Source of the DNA: Oscillospiraceae bacterium
Lineage (GTDB): Bacteria; Bacillota; Clostridia; Oscillospirales; Oscillospiraceae
Assembly (NCBI GenBank): GCA_031280855.1
Contig: JAITGH010000070.1
Coordinates: 1 to 5,555 of the forward strand
Length of the DNA: 5,555 bases
Reading direction: 5' to 3'
Below, one piece after another: positions 1 to 5,555 of the stretch. Every line of letters begins with the position of its first letter. Within the stretch, counting starts at the first letter, position 1. The notes below the pieces were generated by a model, which did not search any database, had not been told where the DNA came from, and saw only the letters and a program-made list of their open reading frames with translations. Position numbers and translations under genes: made by a program.

Positions 1-56
1 TCACGGCTGGCTGCCATGCCCTACTCCGTAAAATCTATTGTAACAGGAGATTATCT
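1..56 (+). other. 5' flank of the isomerase gene, possible end of an upstream gene
   Basis: In the second frame this segment reads HGWLPCPTP and then a TAA stop at 29-31, which would leave a 25-base gap to the isomerase start. That is typical operon spacing, so it could be the last codons of an upstream co-transcribed gene, but nine residues are too few to identify anything. No convincing -35/-10 pair is visible before position 57, which also fits a promoter lying outside the window. Confidence 0.2.
45..49 (+). promoter_or_regulatory. Ribosome binding site of the isomerase gene
   Basis: AGGAG lies 7 bases before the ATG at 57. It decides the start, because the same frame stays open upstream to the window edge and length alone would not fix it. 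Confidence 0.85.
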
Positions 57-1526
57 ATGTTCAACACACCGACAATTAGGCTGGGCGTGATCGCCGTTTC
101 TCGATCCTGCTTTCCCAAAGCGTTGTCAGAGCGGCGGCGGAGCGCATTAGCAAACGCGGCGGGCAACGGCGTGTACGAGTGTCCGATTACCGTGGAAAGC
201 GAGATCGACGCTCAAAACGCGGTCGCCGACGTTCTCGCCGCCGGGGTTAACGCGCTCGTGGTTTATCTCGGCAACTTCGGACCCGAAACTCCGGAGACTC
301 TGATCGCGGAATGGTTTCCCGATCCCATAATGTACATAGCGGCGGCAGAGGGCGACGGCGACCTATTCGACGGGCGCGGAGACGCGTACTGCGGACTGCT
401 GAATTGCTCGTACAATCTCGGACTTCGCGGCAGGGCGGCGTACATTCCGGAGAACCCGGTCGGATCCGCAGCGGAGCTTGCGGAACGAATCGCGGAGTTC
501 GTCCCGATCGCCAAAGCCGTGCTGGGGATACGCGGCTTGAAGATCATCGCGTTCGGTCCTCGCCCCGACGACTTCCTCGCGTGCAACGCGCCGATAAAGG
601 CGCTGTACGACTTAGGCGTCGCCGTAGAGGAGAACAGCGAGCTTGACTTGCTTGCGGCGTATAACGCTCACGCGGGTGATGAGCGGATTCCCGCAAAAAT
701 CGACGAGATGCAGGCTGAACTCGGCAGCAATAAGTACCACGGAGTCTTACCGCGCCTTGCGCAATACGAGCTTACTCTGCTTGACTGGGCGGAGTCGCAC
801 AAGGGAACGCGGAAATATGTCGCGTTCGCCAATAAGTGCTGGCCGGCGTTTCAGACGGAGTTCAAGTTTGTGCCGTGTTATGTTAACAGCAGGCTTACGG
901 CTATGGGGATTCCTGCGGCGTGCGAGGTCGACATCTACGGCGCACTGTCCGAGTTCATCGGGCTGTGCGTGTCGGATAAGCCGACGACTCTGCTTGACAT
1001 CAACAACACCGTGCCGCAATCGATCTACGACAAGTCAATCGCCGGGAAGAGTTCCGCGAAGCTTTCCGACACGTTCATGGGATTCCACTGCGGCAATACT
1101 TGTGCGTCTTGCCTGAAGGATCCGCATATGGGCTATCAGCTGATCATGAAGCGGAGCCTGGAACCGGACTTGGCAGAGCCGGACATAACTCGCGGTACGC
1201 TTGAGGGTAACATCAAGCCCGGCGACGTAACACTGTTCCGCTTGCAGTCTACAGCGGATACTCGGCTGAAAGCCTATATCGCGCATGGCGAAGTCTTAGA
1301 CGCGGACTGCGAAAGTTTCGGTGGAATCGGTGCGTTCTACATCCCGGAGATGGGTAGATTTTACCGCCATGTGCTGATTGAGAAGCGATACCCTCACCAT
1401 GGCGCAGTCGCATTCGGGCACTATGGCAAGCAGCTGTTTGAGGTCTTCAAATACCTCGGCGTAACCGACGTTTCGTACAATCAGCCGAAGTCGCTGCCGT
1501 ACCCGAATGAGAACCCGTTCGTTTGA
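57..1526 (+). CDS. L-fucose/L-arabinose isomerase family protein (ketol isomerase)
   Basis: Probable metal-dependent cytoplasmic aldose-ketose isomerase of the FucI/AraA fold, 489 aa. The members I recall are Clostridia proteins usually annotated as L-fucose isomerase. The N-terminal Rossmann-like half contains NALVVYLGNFGPETP (65-79), GRGDAYCGLLN (106-116) and IIAFGPRPDDFLACNAP (163-179). The catalytic half contains NKCWPAFQTEF (259-269), CEVDIYGALSEFIG (289-302), LLDINNTVP (312-320) and FHCGNTCASC (343-352), and ends with FYRHVLIEK (435-443) and YPHHGAVAFGHYG (445-457). By analogy with FucI and AraA, E290, D314, H344 and H447/H448 are the likely Mn(II) ligands; this mapping is inferred from motif order, not an alignment. 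It is shorter than classical E. coli FucI (about 590 aa) and close to AraA (about 500 aa), so the substrate could be L-fucose, D-arabinose, L-arabinose or a related sugar. It looks complete, with a good ribosome site and a TGA stop. It converges on uvrB. The family assignment is firm; the substrate is not. Confidence 0.85.
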   Translation: MFNTPTIRLGVIAVSRSCFPKALSERRRSALANAAGNGVYECPITVESEIDAQNAVADVLAAGVNALVVYLGNFGPETPETLIAEWFPDPIMYIAAAEGDGDLFDGRGDAYCGLLNCSYNLGLRGRAAYIPENPVGSAAELAERIAEFVPIAKAVLGIRGLKIIAFGPRPDDFLACNAPIKALYDLGVAVEENSELDLLAAYNAHAGDERIPAKIDEMQAELGSNKYHGVLPRLAQYELTLLDWAESHKGTRKYVAFANKCWPAFQTEFKFVPCYVNSRLTAMGIPAACEVDIYGALSEFIGLCVSDKPTTLLDINNTVPQSIYDKSIAGKSSAKLSDTFMGFHCGNTCASCLKDPHMGYQLIMKRSLEPDLAEPDITRGTLEGNIKPGDVTLFRLQSTADTRLKAYIAHGEVLDADCESFGGIGAFYIPEMGRFYRHVLIEKRYPHHGAVAFGHYGKQLFEVFKYLGVTDVSYNQPKSLPYPNENPFV

Positions 1527-1547
1527 GCCAATATCAACAGGTTCTGA

Positions 1548-3521
1548 CTATCGCACGGCTCGCAGCTCGATCAGCTGATCGCGAATGACGGCGGCGAGTT
1601 CGAACTCCAAAGCTTTAGAGGCTTTCGCCATGTCTTTCTCGAGCTTCTCTATGAGGCGGTCGCGCTCGCGCTTGGTAAGCTTCACGCCGTCTTCCTTAGC
1701 TTTAAGCGCTTCCTCCGGCGCGCCGGAAAGCTCGAACGTGTCGCGCACAGCCTTAACGACAGAGCGCGGCACGATCCCGTGCTCGGCGTTGTAGTCGCTT
1801 TGGAGCTTGCGGCGACGTGACGTTTCGTCAATCGCCCACTTCATGGCTTTCGTAATCTTGTCGGCGTACATAATGACGGTTCCGTTTACGTTACGAGCGG
1901 CTCGCCCGATTATCTGAATCAGCGAGGTCGCGGAGCGCAGGAAGCCCTCGGAATCCGCGTCGAGAATCGCGATCAACGAGACCTCCGGCAGGTCAAGCCC
2001 CTCACGCAGAAGGTTGATCCCGATCAGCGCGTCGAACTCGCCAAGCCGGAGATCGCGCAGGATCTCCATACGCTCCAGCCCTGTGATCTCGTGGTGCATG
2101 TACCGTGCGCGGATCCCGGCTTTACGGAGGTACTCGGACAGAGACTCCGCCATCTTCTTGGTAAGCGTAGTGATGAGGACGCGCTCACCGCGCTCGGCGC
2201 GAGAGTTGATCTCGCCGATCAGGTCGTCGATCTGACTGCCGGAGGGACGCACGATAATCTCCGGGTCGATTAGCCCTGTCGGGCGAATGATCAGCTCGAC
2301 GGTTTGAGCGCTGCGCTCGCGCTCATAGTCCGACGGCGTCGCGCTGACGTAGACGACTTGACGGATCTTGGAGTCGAACTCGTCATAGTTCAGCGGGCGA
2401 TTATCGAACGCCGACGGAAGTCTGAACCCGAAGTCGACGAGGTTCTGCTTGCGGGCGCGGTCACCGGCGTACATCGCCCGAACTTGCGGCACGGTGACGT
2501 GGCTTTCATCGACGAAGAGGACGAAGTCGTCCGGGAAGTAGTCGATAAGCGTAGCGGGCGGCGATCCGGCGGCTCGACCCGCGATAATGCGGGAGTAGTT
2601 CTCAATCCCGGAGCAATAGCCCAGCTCCTGCATCATCTCAATATCGTACAGCGTACGCTGGCGAATTCGCTGGGCTTCAAGCAGCTTGCCCTCGGACTCC
2701 AGCTGAGCCTCGCGCTGTTCAAGCTCGGCGCGGATCTCGTTAATCGAGCGTACGATCTCATCCTTAGACGCGACATAGTGCGACGCGGGATAGACGGCGG
2801 CGAACTTGAGTTTACGCAAGACCTCGCCGGTGGTGGCGGAGATCTCCGCGATACGGTCAACCTCGTCGCCGAAGAATTGAACCCGAATCGCGACGTCGCG
2901 GCTGTAGGTCGGGTAGATGTCGACGGTGTCGCCTCGCACACGGAACATGTTGCGGTCGAATGCGACGTCGTTGCGCTCATAGCGGATCTCCGTAAGTTTA
3001 CGGATCGCCTCGGCACGTTTGAGCTTCTGACCCGTGCGCAGGAACAGCGACATGCCTTTATAGGCATTCGGGTCGCCAAGCCCGTAGATACAGCTGACGG
3101 AGGAAACGACGATCACGTCGCGGCGTTCGACAAGGCTCGCGGTCGCGCTGTGGCGAAGCCGCTCGATCTCATCGTTAACGCTGCTGTCCTTCTCAATATA
3201 GGTATCGGTGTGCGGGATATACGCCTCCGGCTGATAGTAGTCGTAGTAGCTGACGAAGTACTCGACGGCGTTGTTCGGGAAGAATTCCTTGAACTCGGCG
3301 CAAAGCTGGGCGGCGAGTATCTTGTTATGCGCGAGCACAAGCGTTGGACGCTGGATGCGCTCAATAACCTTTGCCATCGTGTAGGTCTTACCGGAGCCGG
3401 TAACGCCGAGCAGCGTTTGAGCGCTCGCGCCGTTACTCAGGCCGTCGGCGAGCTTCTCAATCGCTTGCGGCTGATCTCCGGCGGGAGAATATTCGCTGAT
3501 TACTTCAAATCGATCGTTCAT
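1548..3521 (-). CDS. uvrB: Excinuclease ABC subunit B (UvrB)
   Basis: Damage-verifying, ATP-driven subunit of the UvrABC nucleotide excision repair complex. UvrA loads it on DNA, it inserts a beta-hairpin between the strands, and it recruits the UvrC nuclease. At 657 aa it is the usual length for Gram-positive UvrB. In order: N-terminal [20 protein letters not shown] (5-24); Walker A GVTGSGKT (39-46, K45); tyrosine-rich beta-hairpin [19 protein letters not shown] (92-110); [17 protein letters not shown] (133-149); Walker B-type DESH (338-341); [11 protein letters not shown] (390-400); [10 protein letters not shown] (413-422); helicase motif [15 protein letters not shown] (501-514); motif [11 protein letters not shown] (536-544); and a C-terminal UVR domain (about 620-655) that contacts UvrC. 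The start gives the family's normal N-terminus, yet no Shine-Dalgarno site precedes it. No LexA-type box (GAAC-N4-GTTC) is visible upstream. uvrA and uvrC are not in the window. It may be partly transcribed by read-through from the dehydrogenase gene 89 bp upstream. Confidence 0.98.
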   Translation of the reverse strand: MNDRFEVISEYSPAGDQPQAIEKLADGLSNGASAQTLLGVTGSGKTYTMAKVIERIQRPTLVLAHNKILAAQLCAEFKEFFPNNAVEYFVSYYDYYQPEAYIPHTDTYIEKDSSVNDEIERLRHSATASLVERRDVIVVSSVSCIYGLGDPNAYKGMSLFLRTGQKLKRAEAIRKLTEIRYERNDVAFDRNMFRVRGDTVDIYPTYSRDVAIRVQFFGDEVDRIAEISATTGEVLRKLKFAAVYPASHYVASKDEIVRSINEIRAELEQREAQLESEGKLLEAQRIRQRTLYDIEMMQELGYCSGIENYSRIIAGRAAGSPPATLIDYFPDDFVLFVDESHVTVPQVRAMYAGDRARKQNLVDFGFRLPSAFDNRPLNYDEFDSKIRQVVYVSATPSDYERERSAQTVELIIRPTGLIDPEIIVRPSGSQIDDLIGEINSRAERGERVLITTLTKKMAESLSEYLRKAGIRARYMHHEITGLERMEILRDLRLGEFDALIGINLLREGLDLPEVSLIAILDADSEGFLRSATSLIQIIGRAARNVNGTVIMYADKITKAMKWAIDETSRRRKLQSDYNAEHGIVPRSVVKAVRDTFELSGAPEEALKAKEDGVKLTKRERDRLIEKLEKDMAKASKALEFELAAVIRDQLIELRAVR

Positions 3522-3555
3522 AGTAAGTTGGTAGGTATTGTAGTTAAGTTAGTAG
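3521..3555 (-). repeat. Direct repeat in the uvrB leader, no Shine-Dalgarno site
   Basis: On the minus strand the bases just before the uvrB ATG hold two near-copies, CTACTAACTTAACTA (3555-3541) and CTACCAACTTACTA (3534-3521), about 20 bases apart, the second running into the start codon. The stretch is rich in pyrimidines and A, with no GGAG-like site at the right distance. A weak TACAAT (3544-3539 on the minus strand) could be a -10 box giving a very short leader, but it has no good -35 box. Confidence 0.5.
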
Positions 3556-3558
3556 CGG

Positions 3559-3599
3559 CGCAGAGCCGGGCGAGAGTTTCCGACGCGCCCGACCCTGCG
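3559..3599 (-). terminator. Stem-loop after the dehydrogenase gene, possible weak terminator or processing hairpin
   Basis: Twelve bases after the dehydrogenase stop, the minus-strand transcript can form an unbroken 14-bp stem: CGCAGGGTCGGGCG (3599-3586) with CGCCCGGCTCTGCG (3572-3559), including two G-U pairs, around a 13-nt loop. The plus-strand transcript would have two A-C mismatches there, so the structure favours a role in minus-strand RNA. No run of T follows, so it is not a standard intrinsic terminator and read-through into uvrB is likely. Confidence 0.4.
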
Positions 3600-3610
3600 T
3601 GCGTCAGCGG

Positions 3611-4666
3611 TTACAGCGTAACAACGGGCTTGATCAGATCGGCCGGTTTGTTGTGCATAAGCTCCAGCCCGGTTTCGATAAACTCCGCGCCATAGAACCG
3701 ATGCGTAAGCAACGGCGTAACGTCCAGTTTACCGCATGACATCAAGTTCGCAAGATAGGTCATATTCTTGCGTCCGCCGGGCATCAGCCCTCCGATGATG
3801 CGAATGTGCCCCATGCCGAGCCCCCAGCTCTCACGCGGGATTGCGATGCTCTCGCCGCTGCCGAGATAGTTAACGTTCGCGATGATCCCTGCGGGACGCA
3901 CGATTTTCACGGCGGTGGAGAACGTATCGATGTTGCCGCCTGCGATGATGACTTTATCTACACCTTGATTATCGGTCGCCTCGAGGATCTGCTGTTCGAT
4001 GGGGCCATGCTTATAGTTGACGAAGTCGGTCGCGCCGTAGAACTTGGCGACGTCCATGGTAAGCGGACGATTCCCGACGGCGAAGATACGGGCGGCTCCG
4101 CGCAGGTTCGCCCCCGCGACTGCCATCAGCCCGACGGGTCCGATCCCGATTACCGCGACGGTCTCGCCAAACGCGACTTCCGCAAGATCCGCTCCGTGGA
4201 ATCCGGTCGGCACCATGTCCGACAGCATCACCGCGTTTTGCACGTTTATCCCGTTCGGTAGGTGCGCCAGGTTACCGTCCGCTTGGTTAACGTGGAAGAA
4301 GTCGGCGAACACTCCGTCTTTCGAGTTCGAGAACTTCCATCCGCCGAGCATCCCGCCCGCGTGCTGGTGGTAACCGCGCTGAGCGGAAACGTCCATCCAG
4401 TCGGGAGTAATGGCGGGTACGATTACTCGGTCGCCGGGTTTGAAATCGCGGACGAGCGAGCCGACCTCAATGATCTCACCGGACGCCTCGTGTCCGAGTA
4501 TCAGGTTCGTACGCTCGCCGAGCGCGCCCTCCCACACTGTGTGCACGTCGCTGGTACACGGTGAGACGGCAAGCGGGCGAACAAGCGCGTCGTAGGGCCC
4601 GATTGCCGGCGTCTCTTTCTCGATCCAGCCGACTTTACCGATGCCTAGCATTGCGAAGCCTTTCAT
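3611..4666 (-). CDS. adh: NADP-dependent, zinc-containing secondary alcohol dehydrogenase
   Basis: Cytoplasmic medium-chain dehydrogenase that interconverts secondary alcohols (for example 2-propanol) and ketones or aldehydes with NADP(H). At 351 aa it resembles Thermoanaerobacter brockii and Clostridium beijerinckii ADH (about 352 aa) along its whole length as I recall them, from MKGFAMLGIGKVGWIEKE to the C-terminal KPADLIKPVV. The catalytic zinc ligands stand at the same numbers as in T. brockii: C37 (SPCTSD), H59 and E60 (LGHEASGE), and D150 (MLSDMVPTGFHGA). The four-cysteine structural zinc lobe of horse-liver-type ADH is absent, as in this family. The Rossmann loop GIGPVGLMAVAGA (174-186) binds the dinucleotide. 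Of the NADP phosphate contacts known in T. brockii (G198, S199, R200, Y218), G198, R200 and Y218 are kept and position 199 is Asn. The start is supported by a ribosome site and two upstream promoters. The transporter gene is divergent and uvrB follows. The physiological substrate is unknown; a propanediol, butanediol or isopropanol fermentation role is possible. Confidence 0.95.
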   Translation of the reverse strand: MKGFAMLGIGKVGWIEKETPAIGPYDALVRPLAVSPCTSDVHTVWEGALGERTNLILGHEASGEIIEVGSLVRDFKPGDRVIVPAITPDWMDVSAQRGYHQHAGGMLGGWKFSNSKDGVFADFFHVNQADGNLAHLPNGINVQNAVMLSDMVPTGFHGADLAEVAFGETVAVIGIGPVGLMAVAGANLRGAARIFAVGNRPLTMDVAKFYGATDFVNYKHGPIEQQILEATDNQGVDKVIIAGGNIDTFSTAVKIVRPAGIIANVNYLGSGESIAIPRESWGLGMGHIRIIGGLMPGGRKNMTYLANLMSCGKLDVTPLLTHRFYGAEFIETGLELMHNKPADLIKPVVTL

Positions 4667-4674
4667 ACGTTGAT

Positions 4675-4679
4675 TCTCC
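4675..4679 (-). promoter_or_regulatory. Ribosome binding site of the dehydrogenase gene
   Basis: GGAGA on the minus strand ends 8 bases before the ATG at 4666. It confirms the start that also matches the family's MKGFAM N-terminus. Confidence 0.85.
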
Positions 4680-4707
4680 GATCGTTATATATATATTTTT
4701 CACGACT

Positions 4708-4736
4708 ATTATACCACGTCTCCGCCCCCTTGTCAA
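4708..4736 (-). promoter_or_regulatory. Proximal dehydrogenase promoter
   Basis: On the minus strand a perfect TTGACA (4736-4731) and a perfect TATAAT (4713-4708) stand 17 bp apart, with an extended -10 (TGG before TATAAT). Transcription should start near 4701, giving a leader of about 35 bases that begins with an A-run and a TA repeat (4686-4700). A fully consensus sigma-A promoter implies strong basal expression unless it is repressed. Confidence 0.85.
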
Positions 4737-4796
4737 GCATAATAGTGAAAGCGAGTTCTAAGCGACGACTGGCAGATTTCCTTATCTCTAACGCCT

Positions 4797-4825
4797 ATTA
4801 TACCACAACTTGGGTCAAAAGTCAA
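4797..4825 (-). promoter_or_regulatory. Distal dehydrogenase promoter
   Basis: On the minus strand TTGACT (4825-4820) and TATAAT (4802-4797) are 17 bp apart, again with an extended TGTGG before TATAAT. The predicted start is near 4790, 89 bp upstream of the proximal promoter, so this transcript would run through the proximal one. The block AACACTTGAC and the block TGTGGTATAAT are identical to those of the distal transporter promoter on the other strand. Confidence 0.8.
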
Positions 4826-4856
4826 GTGTTTTTCGCGCAGTGACGCATTTTCCGCA

Positions 4857-4903
4857 TATTACACAAACTCTCAAGGCAAACGCTCGCCATAGTTTGTGCA
4901 ATA
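4857..4903. repeat. Interrupted inverted repeat midway between the divergent promoters, possible operator
   Basis: TATTACACAAACT (4857-4869) is the inverse of AGTTTGTGCAATA (4891-4903) at 12 of 13 positions, with 21 bases between the arms. The arms are about 34 bp centre to centre, roughly three helical turns. The axis (4880) lies between the inner -35 boxes (4825 and 4936) to within a base, which suits a regulator acting on both promoters. Confidence 0.55.
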
Positions 4904-4913
4904 GTGCCAAACT
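4891..4913. repeat. Second, alternative hairpin sharing the right arm of the inverted repeat
   Basis: AGTTTG-T-GCA (4891-4900) pairs with TGCCAAACT (4905-4913) around the loop ATAG, nine pairs with one bulged T. It uses the same AGTTTG as the larger inverted repeat, so the site holds three related copies of the AGTTTG/CAAACT motif. The region is upstream of both inner promoters, so this is more likely a protein site than an RNA switch. Confidence 0.4.
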
Positions 4914-4935
4914 TTATGCATACGCAATAAAACAC

Positions 4936-4964
4936 TTGACATTCGCACTGAAATGTGGTATAAT
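4936..4964 (+). promoter_or_regulatory. Distal MFS transporter promoter
   Basis: Perfect TTGACA (4936-4941) and perfect TATAAT (4959-4964), spacer 17 bp, extended -10 TGTGG. The predicted start is near 4971, giving a leader of about 90 bases that contains the proximal promoter. Confidence 0.85.
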
Positions 4965-5003
4965 GGCAGAAGTCAAAGTACCGGCGGGCGCAAAAATTTA
5001 CGC

Positions 5004-5032
5004 TTGCGTTTTCGCTTAAGGTGTGTTATACT
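5004..5032 (+). promoter_or_regulatory. Proximal MFS transporter promoter
   Basis: TTGCGT (5004-5009) and TATACT (5027-5032) with a 17-bp spacer and an extended -10 (TGT before TATACT). It is weaker than the distal promoter because the -35 box is poor. The bases after both plus-strand -10 boxes are alike (TGGCAGAA and TGGCAAAA). The predicted start near 5039 gives a leader of about 22 bases. Confidence 0.6.
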
Positions 5033-5050
5033 GGCAAAAACGCCCGAATC

Positions 5051-5054
5051 GAGG
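5051..5054 (+). promoter_or_regulatory. Ribosome binding site of the MFS transporter gene
   Basis: GAGG stands 6 bases before the ATG at 5061. It favours that start over the internal ATG at codon 11. Confidence 0.75.
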
Positions 5055-5060
5055 TACCCG

Positions 5061-5555
5061 ATGTCAACCAACTCCCGGATCTGGAACCGCATGTTCACCT
5101 GCGCGTTCCTCGCAAATTTCCTGCTTTGTATCGCTCAATTCCTCGTTAACCCGCTGGTCGTAACGTACTCCAAACTGCTGGGAGCGGACGACGTGATGAC
5201 AGGCGTCGTAACGGGACTGTACTTCGGCGTAGCATTCGTCGCCCGACCGTTCTCCGGTCCCGCAATCACGAAGCTTAACAAGAAGCACATCATGCTGTTC
5301 GCCTACATAATGGGATTCGTAACGAACGCGGTTTACGCGCTAAGCGGCGGGATTCCGACGTTCGTCATCGCGAGAGTCCTGCACGGAGTGCAGTTCGCGT
5401 TCATCGGGTCGCTTAACCTAACGCTGGCAAGCGATAGTCTGCCGACCGAGAAGATGGGCTCCGGGATCGGGCTGTTTGGAATCGGAGGAGCGGCGGCGAC
5501 CGCGTTCGCGCCCGGGCTCGGAATGCTGATACGCGACCATGCGGCGACCTACTTC
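5061..5555 (+). CDS. Major facilitator superfamily transporter, N-terminal part (runs off the window)
   Basis: The first 165 codons of an inner-membrane transporter stay open to the window end; a whole MFS protein is about 400 aa. Hydrophobic segments fit five of the usual twelve helices: about 12-33, 45-66, 76-95, 99-122 and 134-157. The loop after helix 2 reads GVAFVARPFSGPAITKLNKK (56-75), a divergent form of MFS motif A that ends in the expected basic cluster. Helix 4 carries the conserved arginine in FVIARVLHGVQFAF (101-114). Helix 5 is glycine-rich (GSGIGLFGIGGAAATAFAPG, 133-152), like the antiporter motif C region. The pattern recalls AraJ/YfcJ-like drug or metabolite exporters, but the substrate cannot be told from half a protein. 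It is divergent from the dehydrogenase and appears to share a symmetric control region with it. Confidence 0.9.
   Translation, partial: MSTNSRIWNRMFTCAFLANFLLCIAQFLVNPLVVTYSKLLGADDVMTGVVTGLYFGVAFVARPFSGPAITKLNKKHIMLFAYIMGFVTNAVYALSGGIPTFVIARVLHGVQFAFIGSLNLTLASDSLPTEKMGSGIGLFGIGGAAATAFAPGLGMLIRDHAATYF

Larger units (their letters stand above)
4667..5060. other. Divergent control region between the dehydrogenase and the MFS transporter gene
   Basis: 394 bp without a credible gene, clearly more AT-rich than the coding DNA. It holds two minus-strand promoters toward the dehydrogenase, two plus-strand promoters toward the transporter, a central inverted repeat and the two ribosome sites, listed separately. 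The short open frames across it overlap promoter elements and show no coding character. Confidence 0.85.

Noticed and set aside
1510..1545. AGAACC/GGTTCT inverted repeat spanning the convergent junction
   Set aside because: Only six pairs around a 24-base loop and no T-tract; too weak to call a terminator.
1568..1581. Perfect palindrome CGATCAGCTGATCG near the uvrB 3' end, considered as a terminator or regulator site
   Set aside because: It encodes conserved UVR-domain residues (RDQLIE), leaves no loop for a hairpin and has no adjacent T-run.
3481..3611. LexA (SOS) operator for uvrB
   Set aside because: No GAAC-N4-GTTC-like palindrome is present upstream or at the start of the gene.
2304..3695. 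Plus-strand open frame of 463 codons opposite uvrB and the end of the dehydrogenase gene
   Set aside because: It is wholly antisense to well-supported conserved genes, shows no recognisable domain, and long antisense frames are expected in GC-biased coding DNA.
4686..4700. TA repeat and A/T-run in the dehydrogenase leader as a phase-variable tract
   Set aside because: The repeat is only about 11 bases and lies in the untranslated leader downstream of the promoter, so length change has no obvious switching effect.
4663..4740. Minus-strand 25-codon frame whose TGA overlaps the dehydrogenase ATG, like a translationally coupled leader peptide
   Set aside because: Its start lies inside the -35 box of the proximal promoter, it has no ribosome site, and most of it is promoter sequence. 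Only the distal transcript could carry it.
4810..5019. Plus-strand 69-codon frame across the intergenic region
   Set aside because: It runs across the inverted repeat and the distal transporter promoter, has no ribosome site and shows no protein-like composition.
4962..5019. Short plus-strand frame MAEVKVPAGAKIYACVFA as a possible leader peptide
   Set aside because: Its ATG overlaps the -10 box of the distal transporter promoter, so that promoter's transcript would not include the start.

Overview
The window looks like chromosomal DNA of an anaerobic Gram-positive bacterium of the class Clostridia. The evidence is an alcohol dehydrogenase of the Thermoanaerobacter brockii/Clostridium type, a sugar isomerase of a form I recall mainly from Clostridia, AGGAG-like ribosome sites, and very consensus-like housekeeping promoters (TTGACA, 17-bp spacer, TGnTATAAT). 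Coding regions are fairly GC-rich and the control regions AT-rich. The lineage is inferred from recalled homologues, not from a search.

Layout. Bases 1-56 are the 5' flank of the first gene and may hold the last codons of an upstream gene. Bases 57-1526 (+) encode an L-fucose/L-arabinose-isomerase-type ketol isomerase. It converges, with only 21 bp between stop codons, on uvrB (1548-3521, -), the damage-recognition helicase-like subunit of nucleotide excision repair. Upstream of uvrB, on the same strand, lies a zinc- and NADP-dependent secondary alcohol dehydrogenase (3611-4666, -). The 89-bp gap between these two holds a stem-loop that pairs fully only in the minus-strand transcript, and a repeated pyrimidine-rich uvrB leader with no visible Shine-Dalgarno site. 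A 394-bp intergenic region (4667-5060) then separates the dehydrogenase from a divergent, truncated major facilitator superfamily (MFS) transporter gene (5061 to the window end, +).

The most interesting part is this divergent control region. It carries four good promoters, two per direction. The two inner promoters form a mirror image: the same AACACTTGAC and TGTGGTATAAT blocks with the same 17-bp spacer, and an interrupted 13-bp inverted repeat (core AGTTTGTG) centred almost exactly between their -35 boxes. This suggests shared control of dehydrogenase and transporter by one symmetric DNA-binding regulator, but nothing in the window identifies that regulator.

How the genes work together is only partly visible. 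The dehydrogenase and transporter plausibly respond to a common signal. uvrB may be partly transcribed by read-through from the dehydrogenase. The isomerase belongs to a separate, oppositely oriented transcription unit that probably begins upstream of the window. I see no RNA gene, CRISPR array, insertion sequence or phage element, and no clear candidate for a wholly new multi-gene system.
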